Of a stretch of DNA of 64,000 nucleotides, positions 1 to 8,195 are shown piece by piece (positions within the stretch are counted from its first letter, which is position 1; every line of letters begins with the position of its first letter). The notes beneath the pieces were generated by a model, which saw only the letters and a list, made by a program, of their open reading frames with translations, was not told where the DNA came from and did not search any database. Position numbers and translations under genes: made by a program. Source of the DNA: Oceanospirillum sp048264105 (GTDB lineage Bacteria; Pseudomonadota; Gammaproteobacteria; Pseudomonadales; Halomonadaceae); contig JBLXDJ010000001.1 in NCBI GenBank assembly GCA_048264105.1, positions 868,001 through 932,000 of the forward strand. Reading direction: 5' to 3'.

Positions 1-344
1 TTCTCAGGATCATAAGCAACCGCAACCACTTCGGTATGCCCGGTGAGACCACTGCACACCTCTTCATAGCTGGGATAACGGGTGTAACCTCCCGCATAAC
101 CTGCTGCGGTTAACAAAACCCCTGCCTGCTGCCAGAACAAGCGCTCAGCTCCCCAAAAACAGCCTAAGCCCAGGATAATTTTATTTGGGTAATGCTCCAG
201 ATCCGTCAGTGTTGCGCCCAGCACACGATGGTCAATCTGTGTCTCAAACAGGTAATCTTCACGACCAGCAAGCGCCTCATCAGGCGAAACCAGCTGGTCT
301 TTGATCCGATTCAGATTTTCCGGTGAATTATCACTACTCAACAT
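1..344 (-). CDS. msrA: Peptide-methionine (S)-S-oxide reductase MsrA, 5' part
   Basis: The reverse strand translates from an ATG at 344 and runs off the window edge, giving about 114 residues. Residues 59-66 read G-L-G-C-F-W-G-A followed by E-R, the MsrA active-site signature with the catalytic Cys at residue 62. A-G-Y-A-G-G-Y-T and the H-T-E-V-V segment follow, as in the family. The roughly 55-residue leader before the motif resembles the longer, E. coli-like MsrA form. The enzyme reduces methionine-S-sulfoxide in oxidised proteins using thioredoxin. Only the N-terminal half is visible, so the C-terminal resolving cysteines cannot be checked. It is divergent from the SEC-C gene at 419. Confidence 0.93.
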   Translation of the reverse strand, partial: MLSSDNSPENLNRIKDQLVSPDEALAGREDYLFETQIDHRVLGATLTDLEHYPNKIILGLGCFWGAERLFWQQAGVLLTAAGYAGGYTRYPSYEEVCSGLTGHTEVVAVAYDPE

Positions 345-418
345 AAAAGCGTCTCCGGTATCATAGGGAAAATATCTCTAACTTATTGATAAATATAAAC
401 CATACTGAGGCAAACTCC

Positions 419-916
419 ATGAGCAATAATACGCACACCCTATCTGACGATCAGATATGCCCTTGCCAGTCCGGGGAAACTTTTGGAGCCTGCTGCAAGA
501 GTTACATTACCGGTGACGCTCTGCCGGAAACACCGGAACAGCTGATGAGATCACGCTATAGCGCTTACGTTCTGGCTGATCTGGAGTATATCGAGCAGAC
601 AACGCAGAAAGATGTCAGACCACAATACGACTTTGAAGGCCTGAAGGCCTGGGCTGAAAACTCAGAATGGCTGGGATTGAAGATCCACAATACTGAAACC
701 GATGGCGACAGCGGTCGGGTACAGTTTACCGCTCGCTACCGTGAGAAAGAGGGCATCATCAACCACTCGGAAGATTCAAAGTTTGTCCGCGAAGATGGCC
801 GCTGGTTCTTTGTGCACGGGAAAGATTACACGCCACCCGCTGAAAAGAATGCTGGCCGGAATGATCCCTGCCCTTGCGGAAGCGGTAAAAAATTCAAGAA
901 ATGTTGTATGAACTAA
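419..916 (+). CDS. YchJ/UPF0225 family protein with two SEC-C motifs
   Basis: About 165 residues with a Cys-rich SEC-C motif at each end: C-P-C-Q-S-G...C-C near the N-terminus and D-P-C-P-C-G-S-G-K-K-F-K-K-C-C at the C-terminus. The middle is an NTF2-like segment (L-M-R-S-R-Y-S-A-Y). This is the architecture of the YchJ/UPF0225 family. SEC-C motifs bind zinc in SecA, but the function of YchJ proteins is not established. The frame is open from a TTG at 386. I chose the ATG at 419 because TGAGG lies 8 bases upstream and the Cys motif follows directly. A bidirectional terminator follows the stop. Confidence 0.85.
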   Translation: MSNNTHTLSDDQICPCQSGETFGACCKSYITGDALPETPEQLMRSRYSAYVLADLEYIEQTTQKDVRPQYDFEGLKAWAENSEWLGLKIHNTETDGDSGRVQFTARYREKEGIINHSEDSKFVREDGRWFFVHGKDYTPPAEKNAGRNDPCPCGSGKKFKKCCMN

Positions 917-920
917 GCGA

Positions 921-953
921 AAAAAAGAGCCAGCATAATGCTGGCTCTTTTTA
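921..953. terminator. Bidirectional intrinsic terminator
   Basis: A ten-base stem AGAGCCAGCA / TGCTGGCTCT with a three-base loop is flanked by an A run on the left and a T run on the right. It sits between the convergent SEC-C and cytochrome genes and can serve both. Confidence 0.85.
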
Positions 954-972
954 TACCTGATTCGGTTCAATA

Positions 973-1416
973 CTAACGCGCTTTAAACAGGCGGTGACAG
1001 CTCTTACAGGACTTAGCGGCGCGATTAACATACATGCGCGCATCTTCCTGATTGGCATATTTGAGGCTGTCTGCCGTTTTTTCCGTCAGATCGATAAACT
1101 CAAGCATCTGTTTTTCAAAGCGCGGCCAATTGTCCCAGATACGATCCAGAGCCTTGGTATCACCCTCGTGAGAACGAACACGGAACATTTCAACCAGCGG
1201 CTGGCTTAACTCGGCAAGCTTGTCCGCCTCGGCCTTAGCAGCAGCCGCGTCAAACTCTTTCTGAATCACAATAAAGCGCAACTGCTTAAAGCTCGCTTTA
1301 ATATCCTCAAACTGATCCTGCCGTGCTTTAATCGCAACATCCGGAGCACTGTAGTCTGCCGCAATAACATTGCCGGTAAACATCAGCCCAACAAGCAGGG
1401 CGACCAATTTATTCAT
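973..1416 (-). CDS. Cytochrome c' -like (class II) periplasmic cytochrome
   Basis: 147 residues. The N-terminus is a signal peptide (M-N-K-L-V-A-L-L-V-G-L then V-I-A-A, cleavage after A19-A20). The only haem motif, C-K-S-C-H, is close to the C-terminus, which is the layout of the four-helix-bundle class II cytochromes c' and c-556. The body is helical with an F-K-Q-L-R segment near the expected haem pocket. The mature protein should be periplasmic, carrying a covalently bound haem. Family members bind NO/CO or act as small electron carriers; the partner here is unknown. It reads away from the HD-GYP gene in the same direction with a 54-bp gap, so co-transcription is possible. Confidence 0.85.
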   Translation of the reverse strand: MNKLVALLVGLMFTGNVIAADYSAPDVAIKARQDQFEDIKASFKQLRFIVIQKEFDAAAAKAEADKLAELSQPLVEMFRVRSHEGDTKALDRIWDNWPRFEKQMLEFIDLTEKTADSLKYANQEDARMYVNRAAKSCKSCHRLFKAR

Positions 1417-1470
1417 ACCTTACCTCTTAACCGTTGACTCTTAGCTATTAAAACAATGAGTACAGATACG

Positions 1471-2658
1471 CTAGCTAACGCGCATCAGTTTCAGTCCCCA
1501 CAAAATAGACGGGTTGATATTACCCAGTTGCTCTACCTTGATATCGCCTTTAATGCCGTAACGCTTGTCGCCGGTATCCCGCATCACAGGATGCATAAAA
1601 CGGGTTCCGAAACGATCCCGAATCGATGAAACCACCGGCTTACTGCTCTCCTGAGACTTACGCTTGATCACAACACCCATCTCGCCATTAACCAGCTCCA
1701 CAGTGGCTCCCGGCGGATAGATACCCAGCTCAGACAAAAAGACGCTGGTCAGAGATTCATCAAAGAAACTGCCACGCTGCATAAACAGCTGCTTAAGACT
1801 ACGCTGCGGCGTCAGAGCGGGACGATAAGGACGGCTGGAGATCATTGCGGAGTAGATATCCGCCAGACCAACAATCTTGGCTTCCAGGCAGATCTGATCG
1901 CCACGGAGCCCTTTAGGGTATCCACTGCCATCAATCTTCTCATGGTGCTGAAGCACAATATTCAGCCAGAGATCGTTAGTAATACCTGCTGCTTTGAGCA
2001 GATCATAGCTCTCCTGAGGGTGCATTTTGACACGATTTTTCTGCTCATCGGTCAAAGGCCCCTTGTGCTTCTGCAGGCTGTCCTGATATGAGTTCATCGC
2101 GACGTTAGCGGTAATTGCGGCACCGATGATCGCTAACTGTGTTTCCTGGGGCAGTTCCAGTGAATCTGCGATGATCGTAGAGATAATGGCAACATGCAGT
2201 GGGTGCTTGATCGAGTAATTAAACTTATTGGACAGGTGGATCGATCCGAGAAGCGCATCACCATTCAGTTTAATCAGGCCCTGAACCTGAGCCGCAGAGT
2301 CATACAGACGTCGTTCAAGGCGACCTTCCTTGAAGCTCCCATCGCCGGCAATCCCGCCGAAGGCCTGCTCAAGCTCAAAACACATCTCTTCAAGTTCGTT
2401 AAAAGGATTGGTGTCCTTGGCATAAACCACAGGTGACGGCAGTTCACTAGCGTGAACTTCATCAGCTTCGGTGGGTAACTCATCCAGACGATAACCCGAT
2501 GAAACAATTGAGTTGAGTCGTGACTGGGTGGAAATCACATGACCGGAATCCATCAGCAATCGTCCTGTGGCATCGTAAACGGTCCATGGCAACGTATCCC
2601 CAATCATAAGGTCGTCTGCCGAGACTTTTATCAGATCGCCTTTATCGTTTATTGCCAT
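1471..2658 (-). CDS. HD-GYP domain protein lacking the HD dyad
   Basis: 395 residues. An N-terminal region of about 120 residues is followed by an HD-GYP domain (about 140-295) and a C-terminal tail. The GYP part is well kept: H-H-E-K-I-D-G-S-G-Y-P at 238-248 and A-D-I-Y-S-A-M-I-S-S-R-P-Y-R at 266-279, with K-H-P at 151-153 and M-H-P at 212-214. Where active enzymes read L-L-H-D-I-G-K, this one reads A-I-T-A-N-V-A-M (181-188), so the metal-binding His-Asp pair and the Lys are gone. Classical HD-GYP proteins hydrolyse cyclic-di-GMP. This one probably cannot and may be a c-di-GMP receptor or scaffold (inference). No membrane segment is visible. Confidence 0.85.
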   Translation of the reverse strand: MAINDKGDLIKVSADDLMIGDTLPWTVYDATGRLLMDSGHVISTQSRLNSIVSSGYRLDELPTEADEVHASELPSPVVYAKDTNPFNELEEMCFELEQAFGGIAGDGSFKEGRLERRLYDSAAQVQGLIKLNGDALLGSIHLSNKFNYSIKHPLHVAIISTIIADSLELPQETQLAIIGAAITANVAMNSYQDSLQKHKGPLTDEQKNRVKMHPQESYDLLKAAGITNDLWLNIVLQHHEKIDGSGYPKGLRGDQICLEAKIVGLADIYSAMISSRPYRPALTPQRSLKQLFMQRGSFFDESLTSVFLSELGIYPPGATVELVNGEMGVVIKRKSQESSKPVVSSIRDRFGTRFMHPVMRDTGDKRYGIKGDIKVEQLGNINPSILWGLKLMRVS

Positions 2659-2882
2659 TGCGTTTAACCTTTTTTATGAAGCATCCTTTGCATGACAATC
2701 CCTCCTCCTGAGGTAAAAACCATTATTTGTCATTATGTTAGCTTGAAATAGTGTAACAATACACCAGTTAAAAGTGACTCAGCGCACAATTGCATTATCA
2801 GGAATACTATTTATGTTGCAGGGTTTGTGTCGATGTCTAAGATAGCGTTAAACTGTCAGCAAAAGAACACAAGGTTATAAAG

Positions 2883-3332
2883 ATGAAAGGCATTAGGCTG
2901 ATTAATCGGGTTAAGATACTGAATATTCTGGATAAGATTGATTTTTTCAGTGCTTTTAATCCGGGTGAAAAAAACATGATTGTTGATACCCGAAGTCGTT
3001 TTGTCGCGGCTGATCCGAAGGAAAACATCATTACCCAAGGCGAACGGGACTCATCTTTTTATATTTTACTGCACGGCAAGGCTCACGTTGAGCTTGAAGA
3101 AAACGGCAAGAATCTGGCCAACCTGCTACCGGGTGATTTTTTTGGTGAAGTGTCTTTCCTGACCAACACACCAAGAACCAGTAATGTTGTTGCTGACGAA
3201 ACCTGCATCCTGTTTCGATTCGACAAAAAAGTGATGAATTCACTACCGCCTCTGACCCGTGAAAAGATCAAAGACAAAATTATCGCCAAACTGGTTAATC
3301 TTCTGGCCGCCAAAAACGAGAGCCACAAATAA
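2883..3332 (+). CDS. Cyclic nucleotide-binding domain protein (stand-alone)
   Basis: 149 residues that are almost entirely one CNMP-binding domain. F-F-S-A-F begins it, the beta roll runs through I-T-Q-G-E-R-D-S-S-F-Y-I-L-L-H-G, and the phosphate-binding cassette reads G-D-F-F-G-E-V-S-F-L-T-N-T-P-R-T-S. The cassette Glu and Arg used to hold the cyclic phosphate are present. There is no helix-turn-helix, so it is not a CRP-type regulator. It is probably a cytoplasmic sensor subunit whose partner is unknown. It is divergent from the HD-GYP gene across a 224-bp promoter region and convergent with hyi. Confidence 0.8.
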   Translation: MKGIRLINRVKILNILDKIDFFSAFNPGEKNMIVDTRSRFVAADPKENIITQGERDSSFYILLHGKAHVELEENGKNLANLLPGDFFGEVSFLTNTPRTSNVVADETCILFRFDKKVMNSLPPLTREKIKDKIIAKLVNLLAAKNESHK

Positions 3333-3403
3333 CCGACAGTATCTTTTAACTGATAGAGCTTTTTATCAGATAGCACCTTTGGCTGGCTGCCAAAGAAGGT
3401 TCC

Positions 3404-4177
3404 CTACCCTCTTAGCCAGCCATAATCCTTCTCATCATCCCCTGAAATCCGGTACTCCGCAGCCACGCCGCCACTATACTCACCCGCCTCCAGTTGCTGA
3501 AAAATATCAGCCAGCGGCAGACGTCCGGTATTTGGCGCACCACGCCCGGGGGCATCAGCAAATTGTATATGGCCAATCGCCGGAGCATGGGTTTCAAGTT
3601 GAGCCTGAACAGGCTCATCCATCATCGCCATGTGATAGATGTCGTACTGCATAAAGGCATTGGGGTGGGCTACTGCGTCATAAACAGCCTTCATCTCATC
3701 GAAGCTGTTTATCAGGTAGCGAGGCATATCAACGTTGTTAATCGCCTCAAAGGTTACCTGAATACCTTCATGGACCATTAATTCGGCAGCGTATCGGATA
3801 CTCTCCACATAGACACTCAGGCATGCCTCACGGTCATCGGTCTCATCGATATTACTGGCCAATACGTTGATATAGGAAACACCCAGCTCCCGACCATAGT
3901 CTAGAGCCTGCTTACATGCCGCAAGAAACTCATTGTGGTATTGAGAATGGCAACTGTAGCTATGCCCGCCGCTGAGCAGATCACCCGCCGGTACATTAAT
4001 CAGATAGACGGAAACCCCGGCAGCATCTGCCCAGGCCTTAAGATCAGCGACAGGCCATTCATAGGGGAACTGAATCTCGACCAGACGAAAGCCGAGATCG
4101 GCTGCGCGTTGAAAGCGCTCCTGCATCGGTGAATCGGCAAACAGCAGAGAGATGTTTGCAATAAGCGGATTACTCAT
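3404..4177 (-). CDS. hyi: Hydroxypyruvate isomerase-like sugar-phosphate-isomerase-fold enzyme
   Basis: 257 residues, the usual length of Hyi. The N-terminus A-N-I-S-L-L-F-A-D-S-P, the block V-E-I-Q-F-P-Y-E-W-P, the segment N-V-P-A-G-D and the C-terminal A-A-E-Y-R-I-S-G-D match the Hyi/AP-endonuclease-2-like TIM barrel, where the late Glu binds metal. The family interconverts hydroxypyruvate and tartronate semialdehyde. The gene starts 5 bp after the stop of the glxR-like reductase, which acts on tartronate semialdehyde, so the pair makes a coherent glyoxylate-carboligase-pathway segment. No carboligase (gcl) is in view. Substrate specificity is inferred; some Hyi-like proteins act on other ketoses. 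Confidence 0.82.
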   Translation of the reverse strand: MSNPLIANISLLFADSPMQERFQRAADLGFRLVEIQFPYEWPVADLKAWADAAGVSVYLINVPAGDLLSGGHSYSCHSQYHNEFLAACKQALDYGRELGVSYINVLASNIDETDDREACLSVYVESIRYAAELMVHEGIQVTFEAINNVDMPRYLINSFDEMKAVYDAVAHPNAFMQYDIYHMAMMDEPVQAQLETHAPAIGHIQFADAPGRGAPNTGRLPLADIFQQLEAGEYSGGVAAEYRISGDDEKDYGWLRG

Positions 4178-4182
4178 ACACT

Positions 4183-5049
4183 TCAGACCTTATCAACATC
4201 GAGATAACGCTTAATCAGGGTTGACGGATCGTCACCACCAAAGCCGTTATCGCTATGCGCCTTCATTAACTGGCGGGCCAACTGAGTCATCGGTGCCTCA
4301 GCTTCGCGTTGCCCCGTGTGATCAACCGCCATCGACAGGTCTTTAAGCAAAGTATCAACATACCACTTCGGAGGCGTAAACCGGCGCTCCGCCATCTCAG
4401 GAGCCAGAATTTGCAAGGGTTTTGAATCTGCAAAGCCACCTTCAAAGGCATCAGCCAACTTATGACTATCAACCCCCGCCTTCTCGGCAAAGGCAACAAC
4501 CTCAGCGATAACCAGTGCATTACAGCTGACGACCATCTGATTACAGATCTTCGCGTACTGGCCTGAGCCGCTAGGCCCCATATAGGTGACTTTAGAGGAA
4601 AGGTGTGACAACACATCCCGAATACGATCCAGAACCGCCTTGTCTCCACCTGCCATCATCGCCAGAGTTCCCGCACGGGCACCCGGAACCCCACCCGATA
4701 CCGGACAATCGATCCAATGGCAGGACGCGTCTGAGGCCTCTTTTGACAGCTGCTGTGTTACCAGAGGATCAATACTTGAGCAGTCTACCAAAACAGTATC
4801 TGCAGATAAGGCAGGCTGTATCTGCTGCCATACCGACTGTACGGCAGCACTGTCAGTGAGACAGAAAAAAACAATGTCAGCGCCAGAGGCCGCATCCTCA
4901 GCGGATAAAGCCAGCTGGGCACCTTGTTCAGTCAGAGATGAGCACTTATCGGGCGTACGATTCCAGACTGTCAGATCATAGCCCGCATCAAGAAGGCGCT
5001 GGCTCATAGGAAGCCCCATGAGACCAATGCCTAGAAATGCAATTTTCAT
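4183..5049 (-). CDS. glxR: Tartronate semialdehyde reductase / beta-hydroxyacid dehydrogenase
   Basis: 288 residues. The N-terminal Rossmann motif is G-I-G-L-M-G-L-P-M. The family substrate signature is D-C-P-V-S-G-G-V-P-G-A, and the catalytic Lys lies in G-S-G-Q-Y-A-K-I-C-N-Q-M. The C-terminal helical domain ends with K-D-L-S-M-A-V. It belongs to the 3-hydroxyisobutyrate/tartronate-semialdehyde reductase family (GarR/GlxR, NAD(P)H). The neighbour hyi favours tartronate semialdehyde, converted to D-glycerate, as substrate, but 3-hydroxyisobutyrate is not excluded by sequence alone. It begins only 13 bp downstream of the response-regulator gene at 5063, so it may be read through from the chemotaxis operon. 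Confidence 0.82.
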   Translation of the reverse strand: MKIAFLGIGLMGLPMSQRLLDAGYDLTVWNRTPDKCSSLTEQGAQLALSAEDAASGADIVFFCLTDSAAVQSVWQQIQPALSADTVLVDCSSIDPLVTQQLSKEASDASCHWIDCPVSGGVPGARAGTLAMMAGGDKAVLDRIRDVLSHLSSKVTYMGPSGSGQYAKICNQMVVSCNALVIAEVVAFAEKAGVDSHKLADAFEGGFADSKPLQILAPEMAERRFTPPKWYVDTLLKDLSMAVDHTGQREAEAPMTQLARQLMKAHSDNGFGGDDPSTLIKRYLDVDKV

Positions 5050-5062
5050 TGAATCCTAACCC

Positions 5063-6775
5063 TTACCCCTTAACTAACGAGTTAAGATCATAATCAACCG
5101 TCACCTTGTTACCGCGACCTTCATAGACCACAGCACGACAAAGCTGCTGTACCAGCTTAATACCCCGGCCATGCATAGCGGTCTGTTCAGCGGCGAGCTC
5201 TTGCTTGAACTTCTCGTAGTTAAAGCCGTCGCCGGTATCCTCAATGGTGATACGTAGCAGAGACTCATCGTGCAGACGCAGTTTACTGGCCGTAATTTCG
5301 ATATAGCCGGTCTCAAGGGATTCAAGACGTTCCTGTCGCTCTGAGAGATATTTCTCAAAAGCATCAGGACCTGACTTAAGGCCTGAGTCCAAACGCAGCA
5401 AGCCATGATCAAGGGCGTTATTCAGTAATTCGGCCATAATCAGGAACAGCTTCTGATTATGCGCCTCAACCCCTTTAAACTGGCCTAATGCACCCAGAAT
5501 CATAGGAGTAAGGTCGATCCCGCGAACTTCAGATACACCCAGATGGAAATTAACACGCCAGTCCAACGAGTCAGCTTCTGCAACAGAAGACAGAACCTCA
5601 GACTGCTGGTGGTCACTGAAAATATCGAATCCGCTGGTTTCATGGGCCGGCATATCAACCAGAGCCAGCGTCACATCATCATGGGGTGATTCATCCCCCA
5701 TAAAGGTTTCCAGCGCAAAGCGAATGTCATCCAGGCGGTTTTCCGGATTATGTAAACAACCCAACAAACGCTCGATACCAAAAAACTCGCCTTCGCTGTT
5801 TTCCGCTTCAATCAGGCCATCGGAAAACGCGATGATCTGATGTCCCGGACGATAGGGAATAATCTCGCTTTTGACTTCATACTGATCTGCCGTCAGAACA
5901 CCCAATGGCAATTGAGTGGACTCAAAGGTATCAGATACATGGCCGTGGGAATCAACACAGTAAAACGTTGGCAGACCCGCGTTCCATACTTCAGCATAGG
6001 ACTCTGCAGGGTCGATCATCACGATACCACAAGCGACAAAACAGCCCGTTGGCATCGCCTCTTTAATACGACGGTTCAGCTCTTTGGCAATGGTCTGCAG
6101 CTCAAAGCCCTTGTACACCATTGAGTAAAAGGTACCGGAAATGGGCAGCGTGTTAATCGCAGCCGCCAGACCATGGCCGACAGCATCCCCCAGAAGGAGA
6201 TAGAGGCGGTTATTAGGTGAACGGGCAGCACAAAGCACATCGCCACTGAACTGTTCTGCAGGGGTGATCATTGAGCTGACCAGAGGATCTTCCAGACCTT
6301 TGCTCTCTGCCATATGCTCCATAATATGGCGCGAGATGCGGCGCTCAGCCTCATCCTTCTCAACATATTCCTGAAGAGCTGTATTCTGACTATGCAGGGT
6401 ATTCTGCATATCAACAATGCGCTTAATCGACTCAATTTTGGTATTGAGGATGACCTGATTGATCGGTTTAAACAGATAGTCAGCACCGCCGGACTGATGC
6501 CCTTTGATGTAATACTCTTCAGTGGCAGCGGCAGAGATAAAGATGATGGGAACCCAACGGGGTGAAGACATCTCCTGAAGCTTCTGAGCAGCCTCAAAAC
6601 CGTCCATTCCCGGCATCATCACATCCATGAGAACCAGATCAGGCTGTTGTTCCTCAAATACCTTTAAAGCATCCTCACCGTTTTCGGCAGTTACTACTTC
6701 ATGGCCGGAACGCTTAAGCATTGCCTGGAGCAATACAAGGTTTGCTCTGGTGTCATCAACAGCAAGAATACGCAT
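5063..6775 (-). CDS. hsbR: HsbR-like response regulator with PP2C phosphatase and HATPase domains
   Basis: 570 residues in three parts. Residues 1-125 are a receiver domain (V-D-D near the start, phospho-acceptor in L-M-D-V-M-M-P-G-M-D-G, Lys in L-F-K-P-I). Residues about 165-385 are a SpoIIE/PP2C phosphatase with metal motifs F-S-G-D-V, G-D-A-V-G-H-G, F-S-D-G-L and D-D-V-T-L. The C-terminal about 150 residues are a GHKL ATPase with E-L-L-N-N-A-L-D-H-G, D-T-G-D-G-F and H-G-R-G-I-K-L. This is the architecture of Pseudomonas HsbR, which both phosphorylates and dephosphorylates the STAS protein HsbA. The STAS gene lies 14 bp upstream. All catalytic motifs look intact. The output target is not encoded in the window. 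Confidence 0.87.
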   Translation of the reverse strand: MRILAVDDTRANLVLLQAMLKRSGHEVVTAENGEDALKVFEEQQPDLVLMDVMMPGMDGFEAAQKLQEMSSPRWVPIIFISAAATEEYYIKGHQSGGADYLFKPINQVILNTKIESIKRIVDMQNTLHSQNTALQEYVEKDEAERRISRHIMEHMAESKGLEDPLVSSMITPAEQFSGDVLCAARSPNNRLYLLLGDAVGHGLAAAINTLPISGTFYSMVYKGFELQTIAKELNRRIKEAMPTGCFVACGIVMIDPAESYAEVWNAGLPTFYCVDSHGHVSDTFESTQLPLGVLTADQYEVKSEIIPYRPGHQIIAFSDGLIEAENSEGEFFGIERLLGCLHNPENRLDDIRFALETFMGDESPHDDVTLALVDMPAHETSGFDIFSDHQQSEVLSSVAEADSLDWRVNFHLGVSEVRGIDLTPMILGALGQFKGVEAHNQKLFLIMAELLNNALDHGLLRLDSGLKSGPDAFEKYLSERQERLESLETGYIEITASKLRLHDESLLRITIEDTGDGFNYEKFKQELAAEQTAMHGRGIKLVQQLCRAVVYEGRGNKVTVDYDLNSLVKG

Positions 6776-6789
6776 AGTCAGGATACCGC

Positions 6790-7092
6790 TCAGGAGATTT
6801 CAAACAACTTATCGAAGTTGGCAATGGCCAGTACATCTTTTGCAAGCTGGGAACAGTTGTGCAAAGTAATCTTGGTATTTTGCATATCAGCTTTTTCCTT
6901 AAACTGAAGCAACATACCCAGCGCAGAACTGTCCAGATAATCAACCTGACTCAGATCTAGCACGATCGCTGTCGCTTTATCATCCAGCAGCTGCTGATAT
7001 GTCTCGCGAAAGACCTTGTGCGCATTAAAGTCAAAACGGCCATTAAGGCGCATTGTGCTCTGGGTACCATTAGTAGATGTTTGAATATTCAT
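6790..7092 (-). CDS. hsbA: STAS-domain anti-sigma-factor antagonist (HsbA-like)
   Basis: 100 residues forming a single STAS domain. The conserved loop Y-L-D-S-S-A-L-G-M-L-L carries the Ser that is phosphorylated in SpoIIAA/RsbV/HsbA proteins. It is encoded between cheB and the PP2C/kinase response regulator, with 14 bp to the latter, so it is very probably that protein's substrate. In Pseudomonas the equivalent protein switches between the anti-sigma factor FlgM and a diguanylate cyclase depending on phosphorylation. Whether those partners apply here is inference. Confidence 0.85.
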   Translation of the reverse strand: MNIQTSTNGTQSTMRLNGRFDFNAHKVFRETYQQLLDDKATAIVLDLSQVDYLDSSALGMLLQFKEKADMQNTKITLHNCSQLAKDVLAIANFDKLFEIS

Positions 7093-7127
7093 CGTGACTC
7101 CAAAACGATTTTAAACGGGAACTTAGG

Positions 7128-8168
7128 TTAATTATTCACGGTTCGTGCAAGCTGTACAGGAATTAATTTAAGAGGATGCACAAACTCAACAGCACCAAGG
7201 TTAGCAGCAGCCCGGGGCATGCCGTATACGACGCAACTGGCTTCGTCCTGACCAAAGGTGCGGGCACCGGCATCACGCAGACGCTTAAGCCCCTGAGCCC
7301 CGTCAGCCCCCATACCTGTCAGGATGACAGCAGCAACACTTTCAGCATAAGGGATTAGTGAATCATACAGCACATCCACAGAGGGCTTATGGCGGTTCAC
7401 TGGCGGGCCTGAATCCAGGCGAACAACAAATTGACCGCCTTCTTTGCTGACCTTCAGATGCTGATCACCCGGGGCGATAAAAACATGACCAGGCATCAGC
7501 ACATCGCCCTCTTCCGCTTCCTTAACGTTGAGACGAGAAAGGCTGTCCATACGCTCGGCGAAGGTTTTGGTAAACCCCGGCGGCATATGCTGAGTGATAA
7601 CAATTGGGGGCGATTGTGCAGGCAGGGGCATTAAAAAAGATTTGATCGCTTCAGTTCCGCCAGTTGAGGCTCCCACAGCGATGATTTTCTTGAGTGCTTT
7701 GGGTGAAAAAAGAACAGGTTTATCGTCCCCGCCCTGTGCAGCAACTTTTTTGCGGATTCCTGCCAACCTCGGCCCAGCCTGAGCAGCAATACGAATTTTG
7801 TCACAGATCATATCGCTGTACTGCTTCAGCTCGCTGGAGACACCGACTTTTGGCTTTGCGATAAAGTCGATAGCACCGAGTTCCAACGCACGAATCGTCG
7901 TATCTGAACCCATCGTAGTCAGTGTTGAAATCATCACCACCGGCGTCGGACGCAGTCGCATCAGTTTTTCAAGAAAATCTAGGCCATGCATCTTTGGCAT
8001 TTCAACATCCAATGTCACAACATCAGGGTTTACCTGACGAATAATTTCCCGGGCCTCATAGGGATCCCGCGCCATACCAGTCACAGTCATATCTTCCTGC
8101 TCACTGATAATCTCTTTTAACAGATTACGAATCAGCGCAGAGTCATCAACGATAACAACCTCAATCAC
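7128..8168 (-). CDS. cheB: Chemotaxis protein-glutamate methylesterase CheB
   Basis: A receiver domain at the N-terminus (V-I-V-D-D-S-A-L-I-R-N; phospho-acceptor in V-T-L-D-V-E-M-P-K-M) is followed by a methylesterase domain. That domain has the catalytic Ser in V-G-A-S-T-G-G-T-E-A, His in T-Q-H-M-P-P-G-F-T and Asp in T-G-M-G-A-D-G-A. The frame opens at a TTG at 8186. I chose the GTG at 8168 because AAGGAAG lies 8 bases upstream and translation then begins at I-E-V-V-I-V-D-D, the normal CheB start. The enzyme demethylates and deamidates receptor glutamates when phosphorylated by CheA. It lies between cheD and the STAS gene in one transcription unit. Confidence 0.95.
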   Translation of the reverse strand: MIEVVIVDDSALIRNLLKEIISEQEDMTVTGMARDPYEAREIIRQVNPDVVTLDVEMPKMHGLDFLEKLMRLRPTPVVMISTLTTMGSDTTIRALELGAIDFIAKPKVGVSSELKQYSDMICDKIRIAAQAGPRLAGIRKKVAAQGGDDKPVLFSPKALKKIIAVGASTGGTEAIKSFLMPLPAQSPPIVITQHMPPGFTKTFAERMDSLSRLNVKEAEEGDVLMPGHVFIAPGDQHLKVSKEGGQFVVRLDSGPPVNRHKPSVDVLYDSLIPYAESVAAVILTGMGADGAQGLKRLRDAGARTFGQDEASCVVYGMPRAAANLGAVEFVHPLKLIPVQLARTVNN

Positions 8169-8195
8169 GATGCTTACTTCCTTCAATCATCACGT

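Noticed and set aside
3360..3421. Possible terminator hairpins between the cyclic-nucleotide-binding gene and hyi
   Set aside because: CTGATA/TATCAG and GGCTGGCT/AGCCAGCC pair only with long loops and no clear T tract.
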